From an uncultured Hyphomicrobiales bacterium (GTDB lineage Bacteria > Pseudomonadota > Alphaproteobacteria > Rhizobiales > TMED25), in assembly GCA_905181735.1 (NCBI GenBank), contig CAJIYR010000007.1, forward strand, positions 1 through 64,000: a stretch of DNA of 64,000 nucleotides. Reading direction: 5' to 3'. Below, piece by piece: positions 26,359 to 36,751 of the stretch. The notes under the pieces are model-generated. The model made no database searches and was not told the origin of the DNA. It saw nothing but the letters and a program-made list of their open reading frames with translations. Numbering within the stretch: the first letter of the stretch is position 1; each line of letters opens with the position of its first letter. The translations under genes and the position numbers were made by a program.

Positions 26359-27114
26359 TTATTTAGGCCTAAATAAATGCTTGTGGTCCGGGCTATAAAG
26401 AGAGCTATTAATATTCATATTTTTATTAAGCCCTGGACCAACTAAAATTAGGGCTGTTCTTGTAATTTTTGCTAAACGAACCTTATTATATATACCATCC
26501 AAATCATCGGCAATCATCATTTGATCTGGCCACCCAACCCTGTATGCAACAATAATTGGGCAACTATTGCCGTATATTGGTATTAACGTTCTAAGAATAG
26601 CCCTTAAATTTCTAATAGATAAATGTATAGCTAAAGTAGCTCCGGTTTCTGCTAGTTTTGATAATTCCTCTCCGTCAGGCATTGGTGAGGATTTAGATGA
26701 AGTTCTTGTTAGTATTACCGTTTGCACTATTCCTGGTATTGTAAATTCCATCTTTAATGCCGCAGCTGCAGCACTAAACGCTGGAACACCAGGAACTATA
26801 TCATAATCTATTCCTAACTTATTAAGTTCATTCATTTGCTCCCCGATAGCACCGTAGAGTGAAGGATCACCAGAGTGAACCCTAGCAACATCTAAGCTTT
26901 CCTGATGTGCTAATTTAATTTCAGTAATTATTTCAGGAAGTGTCATTGACGATGTATCAATAACTTTAGAATCTTTTGGAGCAAATTGAATAATCTCTTT
27001 AGGAACCAATGATCCTGCGTATAAACAAACTGGTGAGTTGCTGATAATACTTTTTCCTCTAACAGTTATTAAATCTGGGTCACCAGGTCCTGCTCCAATA
27101 AAATGTACCTTCAT
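26359..27114 (-). CDS. cobM: Precorrin-4 C11-methyltransferase (CobM/CbiF)
   Basis: VHFIGAGPGDPDLITVRGKSIISNSPVCLYAGSLVP, RVHSGDPSLYGAIGEQM. Confidence 0.93.
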   Translation of the reverse strand: MKVHFIGAGPGDPDLITVRGKSIISNSPVCLYAGSLVPKEIIQFAPKDSKVIDTSSMTLPEIITEIKLAHQESLDVARVHSGDPSLYGAIGEQMNELNKLGIDYDIVPGVPAFSAAAAALKMEFTIPGIVQTVILTRTSSKSSPMPDGEELSKLAETGATLAIHLSIRNLRAILRTLIPIYGNSCPIIVAYRVGWPDQMMIADDLDGIYNKVRLAKITRTALILVGPGLNKNMNINSSLYSPDHKHLFRPK

Positions 27115-28910
27115 CTATTTTTTTCTCCTTTTAAAACATTATATCCTCTTGGGGTATAGACTTTTTGTTCATTTAAACTATTGAAATAAGATCTGGTTTT
27201 AGTTGAACCAATAATAAGCAAAGTCATCATATCAATAGTGTCTGTTTCAATATCATTTATAGTTGTAAATTCTATTTTTTCATCTTTACGTCCAACTGAA
27301 CGTGCTATTACGATTGGGGTCTCTTTCTTTCTATAATCCCTTATTATATTCACAACCTTCTTAATCAATGTTTTTCTTAATTTTGAAGATGGATTATAAA
27401 GTGCGATAATAAAATCTGCTTTTGCTGCTGCTTTAACCCTATCCAGAATGACCTGCTGTGTCGTCATTAGATCCGATAGAGAAATAGTACAAAAATCATT
27501 TCCAATTGGTGCGCCCACCCTTGCAGCTGCAGCTTGAACTGCAGATATCCCTGGAGATGTAATAATTTCTATATTTTTCCATATGTCTGGTCCAAATTCT
27601 ATCATTTCAAAAACTATAGAAGCCATTGCATAAATACCTGGGTCACCAGAACATACCAAAGCCACATTCTTATCACTAGAAGCAAGTTCAATTGATTTCA
27701 TTGCACGTTCTTCTTCTTGTCCAATTTCAAATGAATGATATTTTTTATTCTTATCATAATCCAATAGTTTTATATAACCATCGAATCCAACTATGTCCGT
27801 TGCTTGTTCAAGTAAATGATTCGCCTCAATACTCCGCCAAGAACTAGCTCCTGGTCCTAATCCAATTATAGAAAGTTTGCCTTTAGCTAATTTATTATTA
27901 GAATTTAATATAATATTTTTAGATATTGCTATTGCACAAGTTGTACCGTTATATTTCTGTTTATTGACAATTAAATTTGAATTATCTCCAGCAGCCAAAA
28001 TAGAGGAAGCTTCGGAAACACTATAACATCCAACTGCGTCAAATACCTCTTGAGAAGGTTTCTCTATTTTAGATAAAACTTTATTTAGATCATCTTTAGT
28101 ATAATAGACAATTGGTAAATTATAAAATTTTGCTAGTTGATTAATAGCATCTTCATTTTCTTTAAGGTCAATTGTTGCTAACAAAGCTATAGAATATTTT
28201 GATAAATTATTATTCTTAAGCGTAGTTTCAACTAATTTTAATAAAGAATCGAAACTAGCCCCTTTAATTGTACCAACTCCGAGCACAAGCTTTTGAGGAT
28301 GATATATTATTTTATCCTTATCAGATATTTTGTCTTCTATTGTAATGTCAATAGATAATTTTGCTTGCTTATTAACCTTTAATTGCGAATTATTAAACCA
28401 AGATATATTCGGTAATGACTGTATGTCCTCGCCGTTAAGAATTCGACTCGCTATTGATTTTATGTATTTATAGTCACCCAATACATAACCATCCGGAGGA
28501 TCGTCTAACGCTATACCTAATCTTAGATCACTCATATTGGTAATAACAGCTTCTGCATTAATTCTATAAGATATATTATGAGATATTTTATTCCCACCAG
28601 AATGTGCTCCTAAAATAGGGATTATATAACGGCCGTCATTTGATACAACTATAACTGGAGATTCTTCTGTTTTATTTTTTAATGATTCAGCTAAAGATCT
28701 TATAACTACACCAGCAGAACAAACTGCAATAATAGTATATTTATTCTTAAACAGGGTAGCTATGTGCGAAGAAAAATTATCATAACTGCAATCAACATCT
28801 GGATGATTTAGATTCATTGCATGTAACTCGGATTGAGGTACTGCGTTCTTAATTTTAATACCTAAATCTAGAGCTAGACTAGATAATATAATTACAACTG
28901 ATTGATTCAT
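27111..28910 (-). CDS. cobJ: Fusion: CbiG (cobalt-precorrin-5A hydrolase-like) N-terminus + precorrin-3B C17-methyltransferase (CobJ/CbiH) C-terminus
   Basis: 599 aa; CbiG-like core ...GAHSGGNKISHNISYRINAEAVITNMSD and C-terminal CbiG domain LVLGVGTIKGASFDSLLKLVETTLKNNNL; C-terminal SIIGLGPGASSWRS... ALVCSGDPGIYAMASIVFEMIE, CTISLSDLMTTQQVILDRVKAAAKADFIIALYNPSSKLR. Confidence 0.9.
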   Translation of the reverse strand: MNQSVVIILSSLALDLGIKIKNAVPQSELHAMNLNHPDVDCSYDNFSSHIATLFKNKYTIIAVCSAGVVIRSLAESLKNKTEESPVIVVSNDGRYIIPILGAHSGGNKISHNISYRINAEAVITNMSDLRLGIALDDPPDGYVLGDYKYIKSIASRILNGEDIQSLPNISWFNNSQLKVNKQAKLSIDITIEDKISDKDKIIYHPQKLVLGVGTIKGASFDSLLKLVETTLKNNNLSKYSIALLATIDLKENEDAINQLAKFYNLPIVYYTKDDLNKVLSKIEKPSQEVFDAVGCYSVSEASSILAAGDNSNLIVNKQKYNGTTCAIAISKNIILNSNNKLAKGKLSIIGLGPGASSWRSIEANHLLEQATDIVGFDGYIKLLDYDKNKKYHSFEIGQEEERAMKSIELASSDKNVALVCSGDPGIYAMASIVFEMIEFGPDIWKNIEIITSPGISAVQAAAARVGAPIGNDFCTISLSDLMTTQQVILDRVKAAAKADFIIALYNPSSKLRKTLIKKVVNIIRDYRKKETPIVIARSVGRKDEKIEFTTINDIETDTIDMMTLLIIGSTKTRSYFNSLNEQKVYTPRGYNVLKGEKNR

Positions 28911-28919
28911 AATATAACT

Positions 28920-29609
28920 CTATCTTTTATTCTTAATTAAAATCATTGCAAAATAGTCTTCTTTACTTTGAGTTAACTCAGCTAATTTCCCCATATATTG
29001 ATTTTCTAATGTAGCATTTGAAATATAATAAGAATTATCTAAGAGAGCTAATTCACTTAATAAATTTCGGAGCCTATCAAAATGTCTGCCTACCTTCAAA
29101 ACCAGCGTAACGTCAGAATTCATAATATTCTCTTTGAGAATATTATCTTCTAACGGACCTGGTACTATGCTGATTATATCATTACCGCATGCTATTGGGA
29201 TATTTAGTCTATTTGGACCGGCAATAATAGAAGATATTCCTGGAATTATTTCATAACTATATTTTTCTTTTAATCTATCCCATATGTATATAAATGATCC
29301 ATAGATAAAAGGATCGCCCTCACAAATCAAAGCAACATCATTGCCAATTTCTAACTCATTAGCAATAAATTCTGCAGATAAATCATATGCTTTTTCTCTT
29401 GCTATAGAATCTGTAAACGGTATGTTTAATTCAATTTTTTTAACATCTTTCTTCACAAATTTCTCTATAATCGAAAATGCAAAACTCGGCTTACTAGAAA
29501 ATATTGGGAATGCTACAATACCTATATTAGAAAGTATATTGTATGCCTTCAGAGTTATGAGTTCAGGATCACCTGGTCCAACGCCAATACCATAAAATTT
29601 TCCTTGCAT
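28920..29609 (-). CDS. cobI: Precorrin-2 C20-methyltransferase (CobI/CbiL)
   Basis: GKFYGIGVGPGDPELITLKAYNIL, ALICEGDPFIYGSFIYIWDRL. Confidence 0.92.
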   Translation of the reverse strand: MQGKFYGIGVGPGDPELITLKAYNILSNIGIVAFPIFSSKPSFAFSIIEKFVKKDVKKIELNIPFTDSIAREKAYDLSAEFIANELEIGNDVALICEGDPFIYGSFIYIWDRLKEKYSYEIIPGISSIIAGPNRLNIPIACGNDIISIVPGPLEDNILKENIMNSDVTLVLKVGRHFDRLRNLLSELALLDNSYYISNATLENQYMGKLAELTQSKEDYFAMILIKNKR

Positions 29610-29627
29610 AATCTTACCTAACTTTTT

Positions 29628-30842
29628 TTATCTTTTATGATACGACCACTGAACCACAGGCATATAATCATCCCAGGCATTAGAAGATCCTACTTTTTTT
29701 ATCTTAGAAACAGCAATCCTCGTCAAATCACCACCATATTTTTTATAATTATTTATTAACAAAATTTCTGTTTCTATCGTGACTGCATTAATAACCAATC
29801 TTCCATTAGGAAGTAATGAATTTATAGATTTTTCAATAATTGCAATACCATTATCCCCCGACAAGCCTCCGCCAATAAATATAGCATTAGGTTTCTTTAA
29901 GCCTGCAAGAATATCAGGAGCTCTACCTTGAATAATTTCTAAATTGGGAACGCCTAATTCAATAGCATTCTTTTTTAAAAATTCAACCCTATGGCTATCA
30001 CACTCTATTGCAATCGCCTTTAAATTTTTACTACTTCTCATCCATTCTATTGAAACAGATCCCGAACCGGCGCCTATATCCCAAAGAAGATCATCTTTAA
30101 ATGGGGTTAATTTTGCTATTGTTGCCGCCCTAATCTCTCTTTTGGTTATTTGACCATCATTATTAAATATTTCATTGGGCAACCCAGGTATGCAGCTATA
30201 ATAATTAGCATCAGTATCTGCAATACATTCAATGCAAATAACATTTAGCCTAGAAATATCTTTTAAACCAAAACTTTCAACAGTAGTCCTTGTGATATTT
30301 TCGTTAACTCCTCCTAAGTTCTCAAAAATTATGAATTTACTTTTATTAAAACCACGTTTATTCAAATAATCTGCAACCTCAATTGGTGTTTTAGAGTCTC
30401 TTGTTAGCAAAAATAATTTAACACTTGGTTGCAAATATTTCTCAATAAAACTAACAGGATTAGTATGTAAAGAAACCGCTTCTACATCATTTGAATCCCA
30501 TCCAATTTTTGCGCAAGCCAATGAAAATACGGAAGGTGAAGGATAAATAAGCATCTCATCAATAGAAATATATTTAAGCAAGGTGCTTCCAATTCCATGC
30601 CATAATGGATTACCAGAAGATAGAACACATACAGGTCTAGGCTTTAATGACATTATATGGTCAACAGAATTTTTTATAGGATTTTTCCATAATATTTTCT
30701 TTATGCCATTATCTGGAATAAATGATAAATGTCTTTCTCCACCGAATACATATTCAGCATTGTTAATTTTTGAAATTGATTTCTCTGACAATCCCTCTAA
30801 ACCGTTGTCTCCAATGCCTATTATAGTTAACCATGGATTCAT
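29628..30842 (-). CDS. cobL: Precorrin-6Y C5,15-methyltransferase (decarboxylating), CbiE-CbiT fusion (CobL)
   Basis: WLTIIGIGDNGLEGLSEKSISKINNAEYVFGGERHL; C-terminal SAM-binding LLWDIGAGSGSVSIEWMR. Confidence 0.93.
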   Translation of the reverse strand: MNPWLTIIGIGDNGLEGLSEKSISKINNAEYVFGGERHLSFIPDNGIKKILWKNPIKNSVDHIMSLKPRPVCVLSSGNPLWHGIGSTLLKYISIDEMLIYPSPSVFSLACAKIGWDSNDVEAVSLHTNPVSFIEKYLQPSVKLFLLTRDSKTPIEVADYLNKRGFNKSKFIIFENLGGVNENITRTTVESFGLKDISRLNVICIECIADTDANYYSCIPGLPNEIFNNDGQITKREIRAATIAKLTPFKDDLLWDIGAGSGSVSIEWMRSSKNLKAIAIECDSHRVEFLKKNAIELGVPNLEIIQGRAPDILAGLKKPNAIFIGGGLSGDNGIAIIEKSINSLLPNGRLVINAVTIETEILLINNYKKYGGDLTRIAVSKIKKVGSSNAWDDYMPVVQWSYHKR

Positions 30843-31471
30843 AATCTTTTACTTTCTAAAGCAATCGCATTAAATGCTGCTGCTGCAATTGCACTTCCGC
30901 CCCTGCGACCGCGTAATGTAATGTAATCAATATTTCTTTTATTCTGGATTAGCTCTTCTTTAGATTCTTTAGCACCAACAAACCCCACAGGGATACCTAT
31001 GATAAGCGCTGGTCTGATATCTTTAATTTCAATTAACTCTAATAACCTGAATAATGCTGTCGGAGCGTTCCCAATAACCACAACTGCACCTTGAAGATAG
31101 CCCAACCATAGATCAACGGCTGCTGCAGATAGCGTTGTCTCGTTGCTTTTAGAAATAGGAATTACCCTACTATCTCTGAGGAAACATAAGACTTCATTAT
31201 TTTCTGGGATAAATTTACGTATAATTGCAGATGAAACCATATTGGTATCAGTTAGGATATTTGCTCCACTATTAATAGCGCTGATTCCCTTTTCACGGGC
31301 ATTATCTGAACATAAAAAATCTTCTTTTATAGTCACATCTCCACAAGCATGTATCATTCTTATCAAAATTGATTGATTGCTTTCCTTAACATCGTCCAAG
31401 CTAACTTCTGATTTAATAATACCAAAAGATTCATCATATATTTTATCTGGGTTTTTGTTATACGTTCTCAT
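30839..31471 (-). CDS. cobH: Precorrin-8X methylmutase (CobH/CbiC)
   Basis: RMIHACGDVTIKEDFLCSDNA, ALIIGIPVGFVGAKESKEEL, ITLRGRRGGSAIAAAAFNAI. Confidence 0.95.
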   Translation of the reverse strand: MRTYNKNPDKIYDESFGIIKSEVSLDDVKESNQSILIRMIHACGDVTIKEDFLCSDNAREKGISAINSGANILTDTNMVSSAIIRKFIPENNEVLCFLRDSRVIPISKSNETTLSAAAVDLWLGYLQGAVVVIGNAPTALFRLLELIEIKDIRPALIIGIPVGFVGAKESKEELIQNKRNIDYITLRGRRGGSAIAAAAFNAIALESKRL

Positions 31472-31546
31472 AAAATTAAATTCTGATTTACTTTATTTAT
31501 CACCCACATCTCCATTAATTCAAAACATAGCTATTCTATATATAAG

Positions 31547-31640
31547 ACTTTGGAATGATCTGACAGCCCTCCATAAAACCCCCTATTTGGGTCAGTTGCA
31601 AGAGATTTATACCATCCCCGTTCTAGGGAACCGTCTATAA
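31547..31640 (-). promoter_or_regulatory. Putative compact/divergent cobalamin riboswitch in the leader of the cobH-cobL-cobI-cobJ-cobM operon
   Basis: Minus-strand RNA reads GACGGUUCCCUAGAACGGGGAUGGUAUAAAUCUCUUGCAACUGACCC...GGAGGGCUGUCAGAUCAUUCC; resembles cobalamin-element elements (GGUNCC...AAnnGGGAA, GGUGnAAAUCC, CGCAACUG, and a B12-box-like (A)GUCAGAuacCuGCC), and sits ~75 nt upstream of cobH. Confidence 0.68.
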
Positions 31641-31808
31641 ATTGAAAATACATCATAAAGCGAAAGTAATATATAAAAATATACCAATATATTCAGAGAA
31701 AATTAATTAACATATTTTATTTTATATCTAAAATGTGTATTTTAAATTATATTCTTCTAATTATATTAATAGAGCTTAAAATAATAAATTATAGATGTAT
31801 TAAATAAA

Positions 31809-33038
31809 ATGCTAAATTCAAGAAGAAAAACTATTCCTGTAAATGTTGGGGGAATTAACATAGGACAGGGTTTTCCTATTGCAGTGCAATCTATGACTAA
31901 CACAGATACAGCGGATATAAAAAAAACAACAGATCAGATTGTAGAACTCGCAAAAGCTGGCTCTGAACTTGTAAGAATAACAGTTGATAGACCTGAAGCT
32001 GCAAAGGCAGTTGTCTATATAAAAGAAGAGTTGGATAAAAAAGGAGTAAATATTCCTTTAATAGGTGATTTCCATTACATTGGACACAAACTATTAAAAG
32101 ATTATCCGTCTTGCGCGGAATCTCTAGCAAAATATCGTATTAATCCAGGTAATGTGGGATTCAAAAATAAAAAAGACAAACAATTCTCTGAAATCATTGA
32201 AATAGCGTGCAAGTACAATAAACCAATTCGTATCGGAGCAAATTGGGGAAGTGTAGATCAAGAACTATTAACAGATCTAATGGATCGCAATTCTAAAAAG
32301 AAAAATAAAAAACCAGCGCAAGAAGTTTTGCATGATGCCCTAGTAAAATCAGTTTACAGTTCAGCTTTAAGAGCTGAATCAATAGGATTATCAGAATCAA
32401 AAATAATATTATCTGCAAAAGTCAGTCTCGTGAGTGATTTAATCTCAGTATACAAGAAACTTGCTAAAACCTCTAATCACGCCCTTCATCTTGGTCTAAC
32501 AGAAGCAGGACTTGGAATAAAAGGAGTGGTTTCCTCAACTGCAGCTATATCAATATTGTTGAATTTAGGTATAGGAGACACTATTAGAGTTTCTTTAACG
32601 CCAAAACCTGGAGAGGATAGAGCTGAAGAAGTTAGGGTCGCAAGAGAAATATTACAATCCCTCGGTATTCGTCATTTTAAACCAGATGTTATTGCATGCC
32701 CTGGTTGCGGGCGAACTACCTCAACAACCTTTCAAGAGCTCGCTACTGAAATTGAAGAATATATCTACATAAATATGCCTAGTTGGAGCAGAAAGTACAT
32801 CGCGGTAGAAAATTTAAAACTTGCTGTTATGGGCTGTATAGTTAATGGTCCAGGAGAATCAAAGCATGCAAATTTAGGAATATCTTTGCCTGGAACAGGT
32901 GAAGAGCCAGCAGCTCCTGTTTTTGTAGATGGAGAAAAATATAAAATACTAAGAGGGCCTAATATAGCCAATGAATTTATTGCTATATTAAATAGTTATA
33001 TTGATAAAAATTATAAAAGACGCGAAGTGAGTAAATAA
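31809..33038 (+). CDS. ispG: 4-hydroxy-3-methylbut-2-enyl diphosphate synthase
   Basis: [40 protein letters not shown]; FeS motifs CPGCGRTTS and [11 protein letters not shown]. Confidence 0.97.
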   Translation: MLNSRRKTIPVNVGGINIGQGFPIAVQSMTNTDTADIKKTTDQIVELAKAGSELVRITVDRPEAAKAVVYIKEELDKKGVNIPLIGDFHYIGHKLLKDYPSCAESLAKYRINPGNVGFKNKKDKQFSEIIEIACKYNKPIRIGANWGSVDQELLTDLMDRNSKKKNKKPAQEVLHDALVKSVYSSALRAESIGLSESKIILSAKVSLVSDLISVYKKLAKTSNHALHLGLTEAGLGIKGVVSSTAAISILLNLGIGDTIRVSLTPKPGEDRAEEVRVAREILQSLGIRHFKPDVIACPGCGRTTSTTFQELATEIEEYIYINMPSWSRKYIAVENLKLAVMGCIVNGPGESKHANLGISLPGTGEEPAAPVFVDGEKYKILRGPNIANEFIAILNSYIDKNYKRREVSK

Positions 33039-33039
33039 T

Positions 33040-33852
33040 ATGAATGATACATTAAATAGAAAACCTATTACGCTTACAAAACTTAATAATATGAAAATGC
33101 AAGGAGAGAAAATAGCCTGCATTACAGCTTATGACGCTTCCTTTGCAAGAGTTGTAGATAATGCTGGAGCTGATATTGTTCTCGTCGGAGATTCTTTAGG
33201 GATGGTTATACAAGGTAAAAAGACAACCATACCAGTTAAAATGGAAGATATGATATATCATTCAAAAATAGTAGCATCAGCTTTGCAATATTCTTTTTTA
33301 ATTACAGATATGCCTTTTATGAGTTTTTATACTCCTGAAATTGCTCTTGAGAATGCATCAAAATTAATGCAAGATGGTGATGCTCAAATGATTAAATTGG
33401 AAGGGAATAAATCTCAATTGAATATAATTGAAAAATTATCTCAATCCGATATACCAATATGCGCACATATTGGCTTACGACCTCAATCTATTAATAAAAT
33501 TGGTGGGTACAAAGTGTATGGAAAAAGCGATGAGGAGGCCTCTCTTCTACTAAAAGAAGCCACAATGATAGAGGAATTGGGAGCAGATATGATACTTATA
33601 GAATGCGTTTCTTCCTTAACAGCAAAGATTTTAAATCAAGAAATTAAAATACCAATTATTGGCATAGGTGCCGGTCCAGATGTTGATGGGCAAATACTTG
33701 TCCTTTATGATATTCTTGGTATTACTTCTGGAGTTTCTCCTAAGTTTGCAAAGAATTATATGAAAGATAACAGCTCAATTGATCAGGCAATAAGATCTTA
33801 TATTGAAGAAGTTAAAAGTAAAGAATATCCAGCACCAGAGCACTGTTTTTAG
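33040..33852 (+). CDS. panB: 3-methyl-2-oxobutanoate hydroxymethyltransferase
   Basis: ITAYDASFARVVDNAGADIVLVGDSLGMVIQGK; IGIGAGPDVDGQILVLYDILG. Confidence 0.96.
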   Translation: MNDTLNRKPITLTKLNNMKMQGEKIACITAYDASFARVVDNAGADIVLVGDSLGMVIQGKKTTIPVKMEDMIYHSKIVASALQYSFLITDMPFMSFYTPEIALENASKLMQDGDAQMIKLEGNKSQLNIIEKLSQSDIPICAHIGLRPQSINKIGGYKVYGKSDEEASLLLKEATMIEELGADMILIECVSSLTAKILNQEIKIPIIGIGAGPDVDGQILVLYDILGITSGVSPKFAKNYMKDNSSIDQAIRSYIEEVKSKEYPAPEHCF

Positions 33853-33860
33853 GTTACTAA

Positions 33861-34715
33861 ATGATAATAGCTGAAGATATAGATGTCGTTCGAAATCATA
33901 TAAAGTCATGGAAAGCCGATGGCGAGAAAATTGGCTTTGTACCTACGATGGGTAATTTACACAAAGGTCACATTAGTCTAATTTCATCATTGAAACAAGC
34001 AGGGGCTACAAAAATTATAGCAAGTATTTTTGTTAACCCTACACAGTTTAGCATTGGTGAAGACTATACAGAATATCCAAGAACATTTGATAGTGACCAA
34101 AAGAAACTACGTAAACATAGTATTGATTTGCTATTTTCTCCCTCGACAGAGGTCATGTATCCAAAAAATATATTAAGTGAATTAACAATCAAATACCCCG
34201 AATACAATAACATATTATGTGGAGAACATAGACCTTCACACTTCAGTGGTGTTTTATGTGTAGTAAACAAGCTATTTAACATAATCAATCCAGATATTGC
34301 TGTATTTGGACAAAAAGATTATCAGCAATTTATCCTAATTAAAGGCATGGTAAGAGATCTGTGTATGCCTATTGAAATGTTTTGTGCACCTATTGTTAGG
34401 GAAAGCGATGGGCTAGCTCTTTCTTCTAGAAATCAATATCTGTCTAAACAAGAGCGATTAATTGCACCGAAATTATACGAAAGCCTTAAGGAAGCTAAAA
34501 TTTCAATCGATAACAAGTTAAAAATTGTAGATATTGAAAATAATGCAATTGATTTTCTTAGCAAAAATAATTTTCTTGTCGACTACTTTAGCGTCAGAAG
34601 GTCTAAAGATTTAAAGAAGGTTGATAGTAACCAGTCATTTAATAAATCTATAATTATATTAACGGCAGTAAAGATTGGAAGAACAAGACTGATTGATAAT
34701 ATTTTGATATCATAA
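33861..34715 (+). CDS. panC: Pantoate-beta-alanine ligase
   Basis: IGFVPTMGNLHKGHISLI, FVNPTQFSIGEDYTEYPRT, FGQKDYQQF, DGLALSSRNQYL. Confidence 0.96.
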   Translation: MIIAEDIDVVRNHIKSWKADGEKIGFVPTMGNLHKGHISLISSLKQAGATKIIASIFVNPTQFSIGEDYTEYPRTFDSDQKKLRKHSIDLLFSPSTEVMYPKNILSELTIKYPEYNNILCGEHRPSHFSGVLCVVNKLFNIINPDIAVFGQKDYQQFILIKGMVRDLCMPIEMFCAPIVRESDGLALSSRNQYLSKQERLIAPKLYESLKEAKISIDNKLKIVDIENNAIDFLSKNNFLVDYFSVRRSKDLKKVDSNQSFNKSIIILTAVKIGRTRLIDNILIS

Positions 34716-34717
34716 AA

Positions 34718-35599
34718 TTATTTTTTTCTATCTAGAAGATTTTCACAAATATGAATCAGGCTTTCCCCTCTGGTTCCATAAAAACTAAGGCATTCTTTCG
34801 CCATATTAATATATTTAATAGCTTCAACTCTTGCTTGATCTGAACCCAGCTTATTATTTATAGTTGCCTTACCTGCAACATTATCCTTATTTACCGATTT
34901 ACCGGAATTTATGAAATCAGAATTTATATCAATGATGTCATCTGTAATTTGAAAGACTAATCCAAATGCCTTTGCAAAGATTTGTAATCTTCGAAGGTCA
35001 TTTTCATTTCCACCTCCCATAATAACCCCAGCAGAACATGCAAAATTAAACAATGCTCCTGTTTTTAATGATTGCATATATTTTATACGATCTAATTCAA
35101 TATCTTTTTCCTCAAAATCAATATCTAATATTTGCCCGGCAACCATACCTTCTAAACCACTTGCAAAAGCTAAATTATTTACTAGTTTCAATTTTATTTT
35201 ATCTGAAAAAGCAATATCGCCTGAAACCAATATTTCAAATGCGAGCGTTAATAGGGCATCACCAGTAAGAATTGCAGTTGATTCACTATATTTTCTATGG
35301 AGAGTTTTCTTGCCTCTTCTAAAATCATCATTATCCATCGCAGGTAAGTCGTCATGAATTAATGAGTATGTATGCAAACATTCCAAAGCTAATGCAATCT
35401 TTATTGCATCATCGTATTTAACATTGAAGATCTTTGAAGTTTCAATTAAAAGTAGAGATCTTATTTTTTTACCATTCCCAATAAATATATATTTTATTGC
35501 AGATAATAATTCTTCAGGAATTGACTTCTTAGAAAGAAACTCTATTAGACATTTATCTATTTGAGTTTGAATATTTTTATAGGATTCATTCAATAACAT
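34718..35599 (-). CDS. ispA: Polyprenyl (farnesyl/geranyl) diphosphate synthase
   Basis: LIHDDLPAMDNDDFRRGKKTLHRKY first Asp-rich motif and FQITDDIIDI second motif; internal ATG at 35599 likely true start. Confidence 0.92.
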   Translation of the reverse strand: MLLNESYKNIQTQIDKCLIEFLSKKSIPEELLSAIKYIFIGNGKKIRSLLLIETSKIFNVKYDDAIKIALALECLHTYSLIHDDLPAMDNDDFRRGKKTLHRKYSESTAILTGDALLTLAFEILVSGDIAFSDKIKLKLVNNLAFASGLEGMVAGQILDIDFEEKDIELDRIKYMQSLKTGALFNFACSAGVIMGGGNENDLRRLQIFAKAFGLVFQITDDIIDINSDFINSGKSVNKDNVAGKATINNKLGSDQARVEAIKYINMAKECLSFYGTRGESLIHICENLLDRKK

Positions 35600-35747
35600 A
35601 ACAATAATTTCTTTATAGAACACCTTTAATAGATTAATAAATAAAATTAATTTATATAATAATACATATTATATGATGACAAACAATAATTGTATATGTA
35701 TATGTATTTAGGTTAACTGTATCTTTTTTATTAGGAGAAAATATCAC

Positions 35748-35933
35748 ATGGCCGTTCCAAGAAAAAAAGTCACAAGATCAAAACGTGGAATGCGAAGATC
35801 TACTGATGCTTTAAGTGCAGCAACTTATGTCGAAGATAAAAATACTGGTGAATTACACAGGCCACATCATCTCGATCTAAAAACAGGGATCTACAAAGGT
35901 CAGCAAATTCTTAAACCAAAAGATGATCTGTAA
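35748..35933 (+). CDS. rpmF: 50S ribosomal protein L32
   Basis: [22 protein letters not shown]. Confidence 0.97.
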   Translation: MAVPRKKVTRSKRGMRRSTDALSAATYVEDKNTGELHRPHHLDLKTGIYKGQQILKPKDDL

Positions 35934-35954
35934 AATTAACAATTAACAATGTAA

Positions 35955-36734
35955 TTAAACCTGTCTTTCGACCATTAACTTCTTAATTTTTGCTATTGCT
36001 TTTGCTGGATTTAGACCTTTTGGACACGATTTCGTGCAATTCATAATAGTATGACAGCGGTACAATCTAAAAGGATCTTCTAGGTCGTCTAAACGATCCC
36101 CAGTAGCCTCATCTCTTGAATCAATTATCCATCTATAAGCCTGCAGTAAAATTGCTGGACCTAAATATCTATCTGAATTCCACCAATAGCTCGGACACGA
36201 TGTCGAACAACATGCACATAAAATACATTCGTATAAACCATCTAGCTGTTCTCTGTCTTCTTTGCTCTGTTTCCATTCGGTTTCAGGAGGCACACTCGTT
36301 GTATGAAGCCACGGTTCAATTGACTTGTGTTGAGCAAAAAAATTATTAAGATCAGGTACCAAGTCCTTTAGTACCTCTTGATGTGGTAATGGATAAATTT
36401 TAACTGCACCTTTAATATCTTCTATAGCGCATGTACATGCAAGGGTATTTGTACCGTCAATATTCATGGCACAAGAACCACAAACACCTTCTCGACATGA
36501 CCTTCTAAATGTTAATGTTGGATCAATTTCATTTTTAATTTTCATAAGCGCATCCAGAACCATTGGACCGCATTCATCTAAATCTACATAATACTTATCG
36601 GTTGATGGATTATCGTCATTATCTGGGTTCCACCTATATATTTCAAATTCAGCAACATTTGAAGAAGAATCTGGTTTTGGCCAATTCTTTCCTTTTATCA
36701 TTCTAGATTTTTGAGGCAAATTTAACTGTACCAT
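35955..36734 (-). CDS. sdhB: Succinate dehydrogenase iron-sulfur subunit
   Basis: [48 protein letters not shown]. Confidence 0.98.
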   Translation of the reverse strand: MVQLNLPQKSRMIKGKNWPKPDSSSNVAEFEIYRWNPDNDDNPSTDKYYVDLDECGPMVLDALMKIKNEIDPTLTFRRSCREGVCGSCAMNIDGTNTLACTCAIEDIKGAVKIYPLPHQEVLKDLVPDLNNFFAQHKSIEPWLHTTSVPPETEWKQSKEDREQLDGLYECILCACCSTSCPSYWWNSDRYLGPAILLQAYRWIIDSRDEATGDRLDDLEDPFRLYRCHTIMNCTKSCPKGLNPAKAIAKIKKLMVERQV

Positions 36735-36751
36735 TCTTAATACCTATATTA

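Noticed and set aside
31377-31640. 87-aa plus-strand ORF over the cobH start/leader
   Set aside because: Overlaps the cobH 5' end and the riboswitch-like element; the sequence looks non-coding (structured leader) rather than protein coding.
31547-31640. Interpretation of this element as a tRNA, 4.5S RNA, 6S RNA or SAM-II riboswitch
   Set aside because: No cloverleaf/TPsiC, no SRP tetraloop consensus, no SAM-II core; order of motifs and location before cobH fit a cobalamin element best.
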